In this document: positions 44,496 through 56,507 of the stretch, piece after piece | How positions within the stretch are numbered: position 1 is the first letter of the stretch | Layout: each line of letters starts with the position of its first letter | NCBI GenBank assembly: GCA_900073065.1 | Contig: FJOG01000008.1 | Location: forward strand, 24,908 to 88,907 | Direction of reading: 5' to 3' | Origin: Phialocephala subalpina | Lineage: Eukaryota; Ascomycota; Leotiomycetes; Helotiales; Mollisiaceae | DNA: 64,000 bases | Program-made: the position numbers and the translations under genes | Notes under the pieces: generated by a model | Seen by the model: only the letters and a program-made list of their open reading frames with translations | Database searches by the model: none | Told to the model about the DNA's origin: nothing

Positions 44496-46433
44496 TCAAA
44501 CCCCCCAATCTTCCTTAATCAAATCACAACCCTTCTCCGCCAACGCATAAACAGCACTCTGAATATTCCCGCTCACTTGAAGTGGAATCGCACTAGCATC
44601 CACAACCCTCACTCCCTTAACACCCCAAACTCTCAACCTCCCATCCACAGCTCCCTCGCCCTGTTTACCCATAGAACAACTACTCATAGGGTGATACTCC
44701 GTCGTCGTGTGTCCCTTCACATACTCCACCAACCCCTCCAACGTCCCTATATCAACCTCAGGACCCGGCCAATACCGCCCCTTAAGCAACTCCTTCAATG
44801 GACTTGTTTCCGCCATTTTCATAGCTATTTGAAGACCTCGAGCAAGGATCTCTGCATCAACGTCTTCGAGGAGGTATGCGGGGTCGATATCTGGATCTTG
44901 GTTTGGATCTGAGGACGAGATGTGTACTGAACCAGCGGAGACGGGACGAGCGAGGCAGGAGGCAAGTGCGAAGCCTTGGCCACCGTGGGCTTTGACGTTG
45001 AGATCGCCGGCGAAGAAGGATTTTTGTGAGGAGACGTCTGAGAGGTTGAGTGCCGCGGGCAGTAACACAATCTGAATGCTGCCATCGTCGTGGGATGCGT
45101 AGTCTTCTGCTATCAATTTCTTCGCTGAGGGGAGAAGTCCTTCTTGTCCTTGTCCCTTGATGCTGTCCAGAATGCGTTTCTGAATCGAGGAGATTTCGTC
45201 CTTGGAACAGATGTCTGCTAGAGCGATGAAGCTGGTTGCTGAACCGCCGCTGCTGAGGGGTCCGGTTCTGGTTGCCATGTATTCTTTCTGTGCTGCTTCC
45301 AGCGTGGCGGGATCTTGGAGCATGTCGAGGGACTTTTGGCCGTCGATGAGTTCTAATCCAATACCTGTAGCAGGGTGATCCTGAAGGTTCTCTCCGACCC
45401 TTGGGTTCGCGACTAGACACTCAACTCCTGCTTTCTTCAATACATCTGGATTCCCGATTCCGGACAACTCGAGGATTTGTGGGGTTTTGTAGACGCCTGC
45501 TGAAAGCACCACCTCTTTCTTGACATTCACCACATGCTTCTTCCCACCATGCTCGAACTCAAGGCCCGTCACCGCAGGCTTGTCTTTCTCCAAGACTAGT
45601 TTCGTGACTAGAGCTTCCGTCAAGACATGCAAATTCGGCCTCTGAACATTGGGCAACAGATACCCAGTGACAGAATAACTTCTCGTCCCCTCCCCAGGCC
45701 CACCACTCCTATCAATACTACTCAAACTATGGAACGTCCCAATATGATCACCACTCCATCCATCTTTCGGACTCCCAAACCTCTTGCCCAATTTTGCACT
45801 AGCTTCAATCCATTCCTTCTCTTGCGGTAATCTCCATGTTGAGAAACTCGTATGAATAGGTCCTGTAGTGCCGTGGAAAGAAGGATCGTAGGTTGTTTCC
45901 AGGGGGATGTTGTTCTTTGATGCGTAGAGGGAAGGATCGGAGAAGTTCTCATGTTTCTTGAAATAGGGAAGCAGGGATTTGAAATCCCAGCCAGGATTGC
46001 CAAGCGCGGCCCACGCGTCGTAGTCTGATATATGTCCACGGTTATACATCTGATAATTGATACCGCTCGATCCACCAAGACCTTTCCCTCTGGACTGGTC
46101 GAGAGGTTTCTTGTTCTTCAATCCTCGCTACAATATCATCAGCTTTGTGAACATTTGGTGCTAGAAAGGGATTCCGACCTGCACAACAGTCTTATGCCCC
46201 CAATCATACTCCGGATTCATGATAGTCATCGAATACAACGCAGGCGTCATAATCAGCGGATCATTGATGTGCGCTGGTCCAGCTTCTAGAACTCCGACTG
46301 AGATGTTGGGATTCTCAGTCAGTCGGGCAGCGACCACGAGACCGGCTGTTCCACCGCCGACGACGATGAAGTCGTATTCATGTTTGAGGAAGTCTTCGAG
46401 GGAGCAGAGGGCGGGGAGGTTTGGATCTGTCAT
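44496..46433 (-). CDS. GMC-family FAD oxidoreductase (choline/alcohol dehydrogenase-like)
   Basis: Seen: exons 46433-46179 and 46127-44496 (51-bp intron) give 628 residues. The N-terminal FAD fold is YDFIVVGGGTAGLVVAARLT, with VLEAG as the ribose-binding acid. GLGGSSGINYQMYNRGH is the first GMC signature and VVLSAGVYKTPQILELSGIG the second. The active-site end has EYHPMSSCSMGK (catalytic His) and the partner Asn in VSGNIQSAVYALAEKG. No signal peptide is seen, so it is likely cytosolic or peroxisomal rather than secreted. Known: the family oxidises alcohols, choline or sugars. The substrate cannot be told from sequence alone. Intact, unlike the remnant at 24 kb. Confidence 0.9.
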
Positions 46434-47395
46434 CTTGATGGTTGAGGGTGGTATTCGGAGCTGGAGAAACGTGGAAGCTGGGAAGAATAATTGAGTAGAG
46501 GACGAGGAGGGGTAGAATGTTTATATTGATGCAGGGCCTGGTGCAGCAGCTTCCATCCCACCTGGAAAGGCTACTTACTTTCTTGGAAAACCCGTAGCTT
46601 CTGGGTTTCGTTCTTAATCACGAATCAAATGCCCAGATACGCGTCGCACCCCGGAACGGGTAACTCGATTTGCCTCACCCAAGATGTCAGACTTTAGACC
46701 CCGCATTTCTTGCACCGTTCTGAGTGGACAGTCCAAGACCTTGGGGAAAAACTTACGTGAGGTGCGGCTTATGTCAGCAACTAGCGACATATGCGGTGGA
46801 ACGTGGAGAAGCCAGCCACATCGCCGATCAAGTAACTGGTAAAAGCATCACTGTCACTCGAGTGCGAATCTTACAAGTAGAAAAAATTGTGTATAATGTA
46901 TCGCAGGGACTTTGAGTCGAGTCAAAATGAAGTCTGTATTACCAGCTTTATGAAGTGGAGCGTCAGACTGCAACTAGCGAGTGGGACGCCGTTGACTAGC
47001 TGGATAATGAACTGCCAAGAGCGGACAATAAGCAAAGGGCCGCTCTGAAAGCCGAGCGGTAACTTCAAAGAATCTCCTGAGATCATGAGGATGCTCGATG
47101 AAGTACTTTTTTGCGCCCGCAAATCGCCCATGTCGACGACTATGACATCTGCTCAGGCTAGGCAGGGGGGAAATACAGGTACCTTGAAAGCCCAGGCTGA
47201 TGAATAAGATGGAAATAGGATGAGAGAGCAGTACCGGAAGAAACTAGAGCAATGGAAAACTCGTATAACGGACATCCGACTAACGCAAAATCTTGTGAAA
47301 ACGGATGCATTGTTCCATGCTGCCGGCCAACTTAGGCATCAAGATTCATTAACTTCATAAGCCATGCGGCCACAATATCTTCGTATTGTATATAA
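46434..47395. other. intergenic; nothing clear
   Basis: Upstream of the GMC gene and downstream of the AMP-binding-like gene. No supported feature. Confidence 0.4.
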
Positions 47396-49193
47396 TTATA
47401 GCAGCGCGAGAGTATGGTCGTCCTTCATCTTTCCAGAAATGCCAAGTGATGCTTCTTGTCCGACGACTGCCGGGCCTCGAACATAGATCTGTTACGGTTA
47501 GCGCTGCCGAGGATGAACTACAAACAGCTAGACTTACCTCTCCTGCAGACCCTGTGTCCGTAGTCTTGTGGTCCTTGGTGTCCTTGAAAAACACCTCGAC
47601 GCTGGTGACTGGAGCGCCGAAGTGAGAATACTTCGCCGAAGGCTCGTCAATTCTGTAATCATAGATGCCAGTTTGGGTGACTGCTCCGGCAACCTTTGCA
47701 GATGTGAGGGCGTAGATAATCCTGGAACCCGTATAGATCCGCAAGTCTGACAGTTCCTGGGAGCTTAGAGGTGGACTATTCGCTCCATGCTGCTCTGAAA
47801 CATAGATCAAGCGCAATTTGCCTGGAGTACATCCGATAGCCGGCCGTAGAGAATCATACATACGTGAGATTGTTGAAGCAGCTGGCATGACTCCGTTCTC
47901 TACTAGAGATCTAGTTTGGACCCAGTGTACGAAATTGTAGAGCGTAGAATTGAGCTTCGCAGTTGTCTCGGAGTGTAGCTTTGCAAGGCTACCGGCAGAC
48001 GCAACAATGATTGTTGGAGCAATACCGGGGGTTGCGAGGACCAGGTCAGGGCTGTGACCAGCAACCGAGTTCAATGCAACTGAGGCGTTGGAGTAGAGAG
48101 CAGCGAGCGTCAGAATCAGGGTGTATGGCGACGACAGTGCATCGATTGGGAGGAACAGATCCGAATGAGTGATGCGTTGTGTGGATGGAACAGAGGTAAG
48201 TTGGCCCGCAATTCCCGCAATGATATTTGCTTGCGTGTATTCGACCAGCTCCCCAGTTGGAGAGAAAGCGACCAACTTCGCGAGTTCTGTTGTTCTGTCC
48301 ACAGATGGTAGCTCTGTTCCTGCGCTTGCCTCCTGGTCTTGAATAATTTCCTGCCAGGTCGAAACATTCACAGCTCCTCCAGTGCCTTTCGGTACCTCGT
48401 TCCAATCCATGTGCTTGCTCCCCTCATCCACAACCCAGACCAGCTGCTTGAGAGCAGAGTAATTCTGCGCAATCGCATCATAAGGGATGGAGCCTACAGC
48501 AGTAACAAGAGTATCTGCTTTAGATTTCTGGAGGAAGGAAATGATCTCTTCGATAGACTGATCGTATGGGACAAGTATAGGTGTCAAATCGTAGAAGACG
48601 CAAGCGAACAACGTGGCAAGGAACTCGACGGAATTTGGTAGGTAGATGGCAACGTTCTTTCCTCCATTTTGCTTTATATGTTGTCCGATGAGGTTGATTT
48701 GTCGAGTTATGTCGGCTGCAGAAGATTAGTGATTGACCATTTCCAGAGCTCAAGAATACTGACCCAGCTTGTGCTCCACGATGTTCTCAGATCCTAGAAC
48801 TGTGAACAGTTTCCCTATCTCCCCTGTTTCCTTGCCTTCTTTATCCAAAGCGCCAGCAACTACTCTCCGCCAGATATCTCGTATGTCTCCATCTCGACCA
48901 CGACTCCACTTCGAATCGCCTGGATCCTTGATGTTGAGGCCAGCGTTCAGTGGGATGCCATGAGGTGCAGAATGAGACCGGAAGACCGCAGATTCTCCTT
49001 CTTGTCTAACAGGTGAAGGCTGAGCCTGTCGTGCAAGCAGCATAGGGTGTGCATCGGGGTCGCGGAAGGAAATGACTGAGTATATGAACGAGGTGATGAC
49101 CACAACGAAGATGCCCGTTGTGTAGATATCCCACTGTCCGAGCACACTTGTAACCAGCTGGTCGAGCTGCAGCATCCAGTTGTCGAAACCCAT
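47396..49193 (-). CDS. membrane-anchored AMP-binding (acyl-CoA synthetase-like) protein, motifs eroded
   Basis: Seen: exons 49193-48764, 48715-47538 and 47488-47396 give 566 residues. The start is MGFDNWMLQLDQLVTSVLGQ. One membrane helix, TTGIFVVVITSFIYSVISF, sits near residue 30. The adenylation fold follows: NVAIYLPNSVEFLATLFACV, then FYDLTPILVPYDQ. Where the A3 phosphate loop (SGTTGxPK) should be, the protein reads AFSPTGELVEYTQANI, with no lysine. The A5 YGxTE region reads IIYALTSAKVAGAV. After GSAGE-V and IYVRGPAVVGQEASLGI it ends, so the C-terminal lid with the catalytic Lys is absent. Inference: a structural or regulatory pseudo-synthetase of the ER. I believe relatives in other ascomycetes share this shape, so it is not obviously a pseudogene. 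Confidence 0.75.
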
Positions 49194-49635
49194 GATGACA
49201 GAAAGAAGAGAGAAAGTGCAAGAAGATATAAATTCTTGCTCAAAAATGAAACATTCGTGCTTGAGTGACGATGATTCGAGGTTGACACATTGAATCGGAG
49301 AGTTCGCGGGGCGGGCGGTAGTGATGCTAGTGCCGACAGGGGTTCGAGCTCGCTGCCGCGATTTCAAGGTACCGACGAATTCCTCAAAACAAACAAGCCC
49401 AGCGACAACGACGACGACTCGACTTCACGACAATGCCAATATAGGACGATTTCACGGAATTAATTTTCTTACTAACAAACAGGTACTAACGTGTGGAAGC
49501 GACAGGAGGCGACGAAGCCGTTCCGAGAGGGTTAGTCTCCCAAGTCTCCTTTGTTGACATTCAATCCTCGATCTTCCTCGAACTGACAATGAATAGCACG
49601 AACCAACTCGACAAAACCCCACAACACAATCTGCG
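49194..49635. promoter_or_regulatory. divergent promoter region, about 440 bp
   Basis: Between the AMP-binding-like gene (-) and POM34 (+). Contains repeated CGACGACGACTCG-type words at 49405-49430. No defined site recognised. Confidence 0.3.
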
Positions 49636-50469
49636 ATGTCTACCCCAGCACGCCCATCAACTCCTGTTGCGCAAACAGCCTCGTCCGTCCCCCAGACTGG
49701 AACATGGCGGCACCCAAAGATGGATGAGATTGTCAGGCGCCAGAATGCGTCGAGCTTCACGGACCGGAATGTCAGGAACATATTGTACAACTCTGGTGGT
49801 ATTTTGACGGCGTTCTTCGTTGCGCGAGCACTGTGGGAGAGGTTGGTTTCCCGCTACATCCTACTGAGTCTTGCTAATGTAACCAGCTTCCCGAGCTTCT
49901 TCGCAGATGGCAAGTCGTTCCAGCCATACGCCGGCTATGGGTACCATGCCCTTCAGTTCATGTTCATATACAACATTATCATCGCCTGTCTCCCCCTATT
50001 CCGAACAACGGACGATATGTCGGACATACCTTTGACACCTGCTCAACGAAAGTTGCTTGGACTCCCACCAAGTTCGGCACCACCCACTCCAGGCTCTCAA
50101 TACATTACTCCTCCACGATATGCGAGAACTCCTACGCCTCTCAGTGGATCTCCAGCGGCGAAAGGTGTTTACTCGAATTCGCCGTTGGCTGGAAAGGGTA
50201 GCCCGATGTCTGGTAGTGTGAACGGGTCGCCATTCTCTCCTGGAGCGAGCCCTTTGTTGCAGAAGGCGATGGGAGGAAATTCGAACGGAAACAGAAGACA
50301 CTCCTATGGCTCACCAAGTCCTTTGGGGCCTACGGGATCGAGATTTGGTGGACCAGAAGCACCAGGGACGCCTAGTCCAGCTTCGAAGGGTAGTGGGATT
50401 GGATTGAACAGCAAGTGGCTTTATGACAAAGGACGGAGGAATTCGGGAAGCGCTCGGCTCTATACATAG
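49636..50469 (+). CDS. pom34: nucleoporin POM34
   Basis: Seen: exons 49636-49841 and 49887-50469 give 262 residues. Two hydrophobic segments, NSGGILTAFFVARALWES and HALQFMFIYNIIIACLPLF, are separated by FPSFFADGKSFQPYAGYGY. The C-terminal half is disordered, with LTPAQRKLLGLPPSSAPPTP and many SP sites. This two-helix plus GLPP-x-TP layout is that of fungal Pom34, a membrane ring component of the nuclear pore partnered with Pom152 and Ndc1. The 45-bp intron is a multiple of three without stops, so its retention would insert 15 residues and not break the frame. Confidence 0.85.
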   Translation: MSTPARPSTPVAQTASSVPQTGTWRHPKMDEIVRRQNASSFTDRNVRNILYNSGGILTAFFVARALWERLVSRYILLSLANVTSFPSFFADGKSFQPYAGYGYHALQFMFIYNIIIACLPLFRTTDDMSDIPLTPAQRKLLGLPPSSAPPTPGSQYITPPRYARTPTPLSGSPAAKGVYSNSPLAGKGSPMSGSVNGSPFSPGASPLLQKAMGGNSNGNRRHSYGSPSPLGPTGSRFGGPEAPGTPSPASKGSGIGLNSKWLYDKGRRNSGSARLYT

Positions 50470-50785
50470 ATGTTTGGATGTTGTAGAATATTGATATGTT
50501 TAGTAGATACCCGTCAGCCTCGCTATTGCTGACCGAATATGACTCGAGGCAGAAGTCGAATCAACACCTGTACAAGGCCACCATTGAACTACCTTTGTCC
50601 GTGCACATAACGCTTTAATAGCGAACACTCTCAAGTCGTGAATGGCATGTTGTCCAAAGTGCCATCCTCACGTGGTGATTGCTTCTAAATCCGACCCGCT
50701 AAAACTGATAACGATTCAACATCGTCCAGCCTCCACAAGGACACAATTCTAGCCCATCCAGCACTGATGCACGACACAATCCAAG
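50470..50785. other. intergenic; nothing seen
   Basis: About 315 bp between the same-strand genes POM34 and HID1, probably holding the POM34 terminator and the HID1 promoter. Confidence 0.5.
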
Positions 50786-53700
50786 ATGGGGGCATCTGAC
50801 TCGAAGCTCGTATTCAAGAAGGGCATCTTCCGCCTCTCAGAAGATAAAGTCATCCCCGCAGATGATCCATACTGGGCATCCGTGAGTCCAGCCTTCCAGC
50901 CCTTCCCTTGATTCCTCTACTAACCAGAGATTACACAGTTCTGGGAGCTCCCCGAATCAACAGAAGACATCTTCAGTCTCTTCTCCCCAAACGACATCCG
51001 ACGGACTCGAGATACAGCGTTAGAGAACCTCGAGACCTTGATTCTAGCAATCACGAGCCGGCTCTTCATTCTGCGACATCATCCCTCGTTTCCTGATCCG
51101 GAGTTTGCGCCAGAACGCGATGCGTTGAATTGTATACGGATCTTGACGAGGATATTACCTTATATCTACGAGGCGGAACAGCTGCAGGGATGGGAAGATA
51201 CGTTCTTTTGGGGAGTGAGGAGGAAACGAACACGGTATGTTGATCTAGGCAGTATTGGACAGTATGGTTGCTGATGTAGTTACAGGAAGGCATCTTTGGC
51301 TCGAGATGTGTTGTTCGATGAATCGCAGGAAGAGCTTGCGAAGCTGGAGGCTGCGGGAGAGGAGTTCGAGGAGGTGAAGCCGTTGGCGGAGGAGTTGATC
51401 GATACGTTGATTGACATGCTGTTCTTTGCCGACTTTACATTACCCAGACCGCCGAATTCAAAGAACAAGGTCACCTATGCGATATGGCAAAGTGGTGTGG
51501 GCTGCAATACCTCTATTGGGACGAGTAAGGAGTTTGAGAGCAATAGGACGGAGATATTGAGGTTGCTTTTGACGTTGACAAGTCAGAGCATGTACATGTC
51601 TGCGAATCTGTTGCCGGTTCAGGGTGTCAAGGCTATCAGCTATATTGTCACTTGTCCGGACAAGCAGGTGGTGCTATCGGTACTTTGCTCGTTGTTGAAT
51701 ACTGTAAGTAAAGTGGCAGCAAGACCGGGAGGAAATAGCTAACTCTGGAACAGACTTTGAAGTATAACCCAGCTTCTTGGAGGGTACCATACAATGTCCA
51801 AGTATTCAAGGATCCAAAGCAGATACTGGTCACCTATGCGTTACAGTTTCTGCTGACCATCCTCCTCTACCCTATCCCCGAGACAGATCCGGCTCATGCC
51901 AAGAAGAGTGCACATTCCCCATCTTTTACTTCGGGGATCCTGCTGACACAATCTCCCAGACTTCTTTAGACATTTCCTTGGCCGGTTACATAGACCTCAA
52001 GATTTCCAATTCATTGTCGATGGCATGACCAGAATTCTCAATCAGCCATTGAATGCCAGCACTTCCTACATTCCAGGAAATACACAAGCCACTCAAAAAT
52101 GCACCTCGGAGATGATCATGCTCTTCTGGGAGATCACTCAGTGCAACAAGCGATTCCGATCGTTTATTATCGACACTGGACGATCACACGACTTTCTGGT
52201 ACTGATCCTATTCTATGCCATCGAGCATAAGCTGGATGCAACAAAGCAAGGTGTTGTGAGGATGTGTGTCTTTCTGCTCCAGACTTTGAGCGTGGAACCG
52301 AATTTCGGAAAGAACCTCAACAAGATGTTCGAAAATCAAGAAACGCTCCCACCAACGATCAGGCTACAGAACTTCAATGGCACTTATGCCGACTTCCTGA
52401 TCCACGTAACTTGTCCACAATTCCCCATCTTGGAATCTCTACTGACTTTACCAGTCAATTTACAATATTATCACGACGAGTCAAGGAAAGCTCTCAGCCA
52501 TCTACCCAGCGCTACTTGCAGTCATCAACAACATCGCGGCATACCTGGAAAATCTAAGCGCTTCAGCCTCAGCGAAGTTGCTGCAGCTCTTTGCATCAAT
52601 GTCATCACCGAGCTTCCTCTTAGCGACCGACAGTAACCACAACCTTCTCCAATCGCTTCTTGAGAGCATGAATGCCATCATTGAGCATCAGTACATCAGT
52701 AAGTGTCCCACTCCGTATATATACCAGTTTACGATATCTTTCTTTTCAAGTCCATACTCAGTGAGTATTTTGGGCTAAGTTGTTATTCTTGCTAGGCATC
52801 AATATGACTCCTAAAGGTTTTGTCTCCCGAAGTAAGCTCTTAGGCTTCAAGGGAGCACATCTCGTCAAGTCAGTTTCTAACCTCGTCCAGGGAACCCAAA
52901 TTTTGTCTATGCTGTTCTACGAAACTCGACTAGATTCGAAGGTAAGGAGTGCTCGACCACTTGTTTTTTCCACTCAGCTGACTTGCCTTAGCTTTACGGT
53001 CCTTCACCCTAGAAAGCGGGCAAGAAGAAATCGAGCGCCGGAATCGACGCAGGAAAGAGAGTATTCGAGACCCTGGAGACTTATCCGAGAGCAGAAGAGG
53101 TTCAGCAGACAGCATCAGAAGTCCTTCGTTGAGCCATTCACGAGCTCCAGGACTCAGTGATGTGCCCGAGGATGGTACATTCGCCATCGGAGACGATGAC
53201 GATGAAGATGACGATGATGAAGGCCACCCAACACCCGCAGAATCGACACCTACAGAGCAGCCATCACGAGCATCATCAGTCTCATCTAGTGTAGATGATG
53301 CTGTTCCGATACAACTTCGAGGCATGTCCGAGAAGGCGAGAGGAAAGATGCCAGGTAAGCCTCCATTCGCCCAATGAAGCCTATTCCTAACAATCTCCAG
53401 CTGGCATGCCTTCGTTCTCGCGACAAAATAGCACAACCAGCCTAAGCAGCTATGCAACAAGTCGCTTCTCTACCAACGGCTCTTTCGAACCTACATCAGA
53501 TTGGATCGAATCTTGGCTCCCAGAGCTGCCACTCCACACGATCCTCACTCTCATTGACCAACTCTCAACACTTCTCGCCGAACAACGAGCTGCAACAGAT
53601 CACCCATCCACTAATCTCCTCCGTAGCATCCAATCCGCCAAAATCGCCGGCATTGAACCCTCACCCATCCGAATCCAGTATTTCGAATGGTCACCCCTAT

Positions 53701-54041
53701 CACTCGGATGGTACGAATCTCTCCTCTGGGGCTTCGTCTTCACATCCGAAATGCAAGTCGCGAAAGGCACAGTAGGAGTCTGGAACGGTACGGCAATCAA
53801 ATTATTCCGCGTCGAGACCGTTGCTCCTACAGGTCCATCGTTGAGCAGTCCACGCGGCGCTGTAGATGCGGTTGGCAGTAACATCGTATCTCGAATTGGG
53901 AATTTGAATCTGAGAGGTGTGGGTGGTGGTACGCCGCAAGAGGGTGGCGGTGGCGAGAGACCACCAGAGAGACCAGTATTATCGAGGACGGGAACGGGGA
54001 ATGGGGAGAGGCATGGATTGGTTAGGAGTGCGATTGTATGA
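50786..54041 (+). CDS. hid1: HID1 family protein (high-temperature-induced dauer formation; Ftp105-like)
   Basis: Seen: nine exons, 50786-50881, 50939-51234, 51286-51703, 51754-51907, 51960-52405, 52455-52698, 52891-52941, 52992-53354 and 53401-54041, give about 902 residues. The start MGASDSKLVFKKGIFRLSED (myristoylation-type MGxxxS) and FWELPESTEDIFSLFSPNDI are hallmarks. Later signatures include FFRHFLGRLHRPQDFQFIVD, IMLFWEITQCNKRFRSFI-like MIMLFWEITQCNKRFRSFII and NPNFVYAVLRNSTRFEALRS. An acidic run (DDDDEDDDDEG) precedes a Ser-rich region, and the conserved end has PLSLGWYESLLWGFVFTSEM. Known: HID1 acts at the Golgi/TGN in dense-core or secretory traffic, and S. pombe Ftp105 recruits a deubiquitinase to the Golgi. 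The 192-bp intron before the 51-nt exon 7 is unusually long for this region. Confidence 0.88.
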
Positions 54042-54805
54042 TTTGTGCGAGATGGTCGAGGTAATAGATGCATTGGGGGCGAGCATAGGAAAGGAAGTGT
54101 TGGTCTTTGGTATGGTGAATAGCGATGGCGTTCTGGCTTGTCGTGCAATGAGCAATAGGGATAGGATATTTTGCGAATGCATGCGCAGCGCATTTCATTA
54201 GCCGTCCAGGCCCCTCGACTTCCTCGTTGGATTTCCATTTCCCAATCACGGTCAATTTCCCAAGCTGCAATTGTCCTCTTTCCTACCTTGCATCCAAATC
54301 TCGGAGCTCCTTCCGAAACCAAACCCACCAAGCGGTGAAATACCAGGCAACTTCCCCTTCTTCCTCGGTCCAGCTCCGCCCACACACTCCCGTCTTCCAA
54401 GTGTTTCAAGATTCCCCATCCCGAACCATGGAACAACGTTGCAACGGCCTCACATCCTTTCCACAACTCACCCAGCAATTACCAATCATGCCTTCCACCT
54501 CCAAGGAGGTCAATGTGGCGGTGCAACCAATTCAGCTGACTCTAATCCTAATGGAGAGAGATCATCCATGCAAGCGTCGCGTCGTCCCTGCAGATCACCC
54601 TGGTACAACTCGCGCGCTCGCGCCACACTTGAAGTCTGGGGAGGGGTCAAGCCACTTTTAACGTGCAGGGCTGCTCCGATACTGTGCTGGTAAGATTCGC
54701 TGTCCAAATTTTCCGTTGCATGAATAGCATCTTTTATATATTTTCATTAACGAATAAGCACCGAATTATACGCAAAAAGGGCTTGTAAGTTCAAAGTCAG
54801 ATAGG
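54042..54805. other. intergenic; overlapping frames not trusted
   Basis: Two overlapping Pro/Ser-rich frames at 54227-54693 cross each other and neither shows a domain. Probably UTR and promoter. Confidence 0.4.
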
Positions 54806-56507
54806 ATGGAGCACAGCACAGCAGCGCTCAACGCGAGCGAGGAAATTACGCCGTATAGAGTGCACGTGAGTTGGCGCATCCCCTTTTGTGTCGCGAGAGA
54901 CATGCTAATAGAAGGATAGGTGTCAAGCAAATATCTCGAGCTTACGAAAAAGAAGCTTGAGTTGACGAGACTTCCGCATGAGTTGCTTCTTCCCAAGGCG
55001 AGGGAGTGGGAGTTTGGGACTCCGAAGGGAGTTGTAGAGCCGTTGATTGATTTTTGGTGAGTCTCAAATCATTGCCATCCTACTCTTTTGAGATCCCAGA
55101 GTTGTTTTGTCGTAATCCATACTGCCCTGTCGGTTTGGGGTGTATAGTGAAAGTCCGAAGGATATGCTGACATCGAGATTTAACAGGCTGGAAGAATACC
55201 ACTGGCGCGAGCGAGAAGAGCATCTGAACACAACCCTCCCACAGTTCAGGACCGCTATCTCGTTGCCTCCTGCCCTCTCGACCTCCATCCCGCCGCCTCC
55301 GCTCGAACAAGCGCCAACACCACCACTCCGAATCCATTTCATCCACCTCCGCTCACCACACCCCTCTGCCATCCCGCTCCTCCTCCTTCCACCCTTTCCC
55401 CTCACCAACCTCTCGCTCTCATCCTCGCCACTCTTTACTTCCCTCAGCAAGCCAGAGAGTCCAACCAGCATGCAAGCTTTCCATGTCGTTTGTCCTAGCA
55501 TCCCCGGGCTTGGCTTTTCCGACGCTTTCACCTCTTCCTCCTCGGTACTGGAGCAGACTGCGGATCTATTCAACACATTGATGCTGAGATTGGGATATGT
55601 GGAGTATCTTTGTTCGAGTACGGCGTCTGGGAGGGAGAGTCCTGCTGGGATTGATTATCGGCTTCCGAGGATGATGGGAGAGAGGTTTGCAGAGAACTGC
55701 GTGGGTGTTCATGTTTTGGAGCCGGTAGTCGAGGCGCCGAGGGTGGGGAGACAGACGGTGGCGTGGATGAAGTTTAATGTCGCGAAGTTCTTTCAGGCGA
55801 ATGTTTGGGGGTATGAGAATGAGGATTGGATTGCACTGAGAGCTTCTGCTGCTGCGGCGAGGAATCCGAGCACGGGTGAGAGTGGTAAGCGAAGAGCTCT
55901 ACTGAGAGGTGGTAGGGGAAGTGGGGGATACGGAGCAACAGCGCACCTCGGACTCCGCGAACCAAACACACTGTCCTACGCGCTCACAGACTCACCCGTG
56001 GGAATTCTCTCCATGATACTATCCTCACTCCACAAAACGAGCCCTGAACACAAGCTCAGCGAAACGCAAATCATCGATATCACGCAACTTGCGTGGCTAC
56101 CCGGCCCAGAAGCTGGACTTCGCTTCCTATCATCCGCGAGTAAAGACCTCGAAAATAATGAAGCAAGAGAAACAACACGAAAGAGTAGGATAGCGGTCAC
56201 AGTGTTTACAGAAGAAAGCGGATACACACCACCAGCCTGGCTCTCCACCACCCACTCAATCATCTTCACCCAACGCGTACCCGGAAAAGCAGGCCTCACG
56301 ATCTGGGAACGTAGCGATGTCCTTCTCTCCGGTATTCGCGGACTTGCTCGCTCTCTTGACACTCTCGGTCGGCTACCAAGTCCTTTGGAGAGAGTCGTTG
56401 TTACGGTTGCTGAGGTGGATGAGGAGGAAGATGATGATGAGGGACATGAATTCCAGTTGGATGTTGAGAGTCCGGATACGGACCATACGATTGTTGCTGC
56501 GAGCTGA
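54806..56507 (+). CDS. epoxide-hydrolase-like alpha/beta protein without recognisable catalytic motifs
   Basis: Seen: exons 54806-54865, 54920-55056 and 55187-56507 give 505 residues. The N-terminus has the epoxide hydrolase N-terminal (EHN) layout: ITPYRVHVSSKYLELTKKKL, ELTRLPHELLLPKAREWEFG, then FWLEEYHWREREEHLNTTLP. Further on, FHVVCPSIPGLGFSDAF matches the region after the oxyanion loop. The HGWPGS loop is replaced by LLLPPFPLTNLSLSSSP. The nucleophile elbow (normally QGGDWG) is not found: YVEYLCSSTASGRESPAG stands there. The C-terminus is very acidic. Inference: a pseudo-enzyme or an enzyme changed beyond motif recognition. Known family role: microsomal-type epoxide hydrolysis. Confidence 0.75.

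Noticed and set aside
44496..46433. GMC gene at 44.5 kb as the source of the 24 kb GMC remnant
   Set aside because: Motif residues around the FAD and active-site regions differ too much for a recent copy; they look like separate GMC subfamilies.
53600..54478. 292-codon minus-strand open frame
   Set aside because: Antisense to the conserved last exon of HID1 and its flank; no recognisable domain.
54227..54693. Two overlapping plus-strand frames of about 140 codons
   Set aside because: They overlap each other in different frames, have no introns or domain, and lie in an ordinary gene-to-gene interval.
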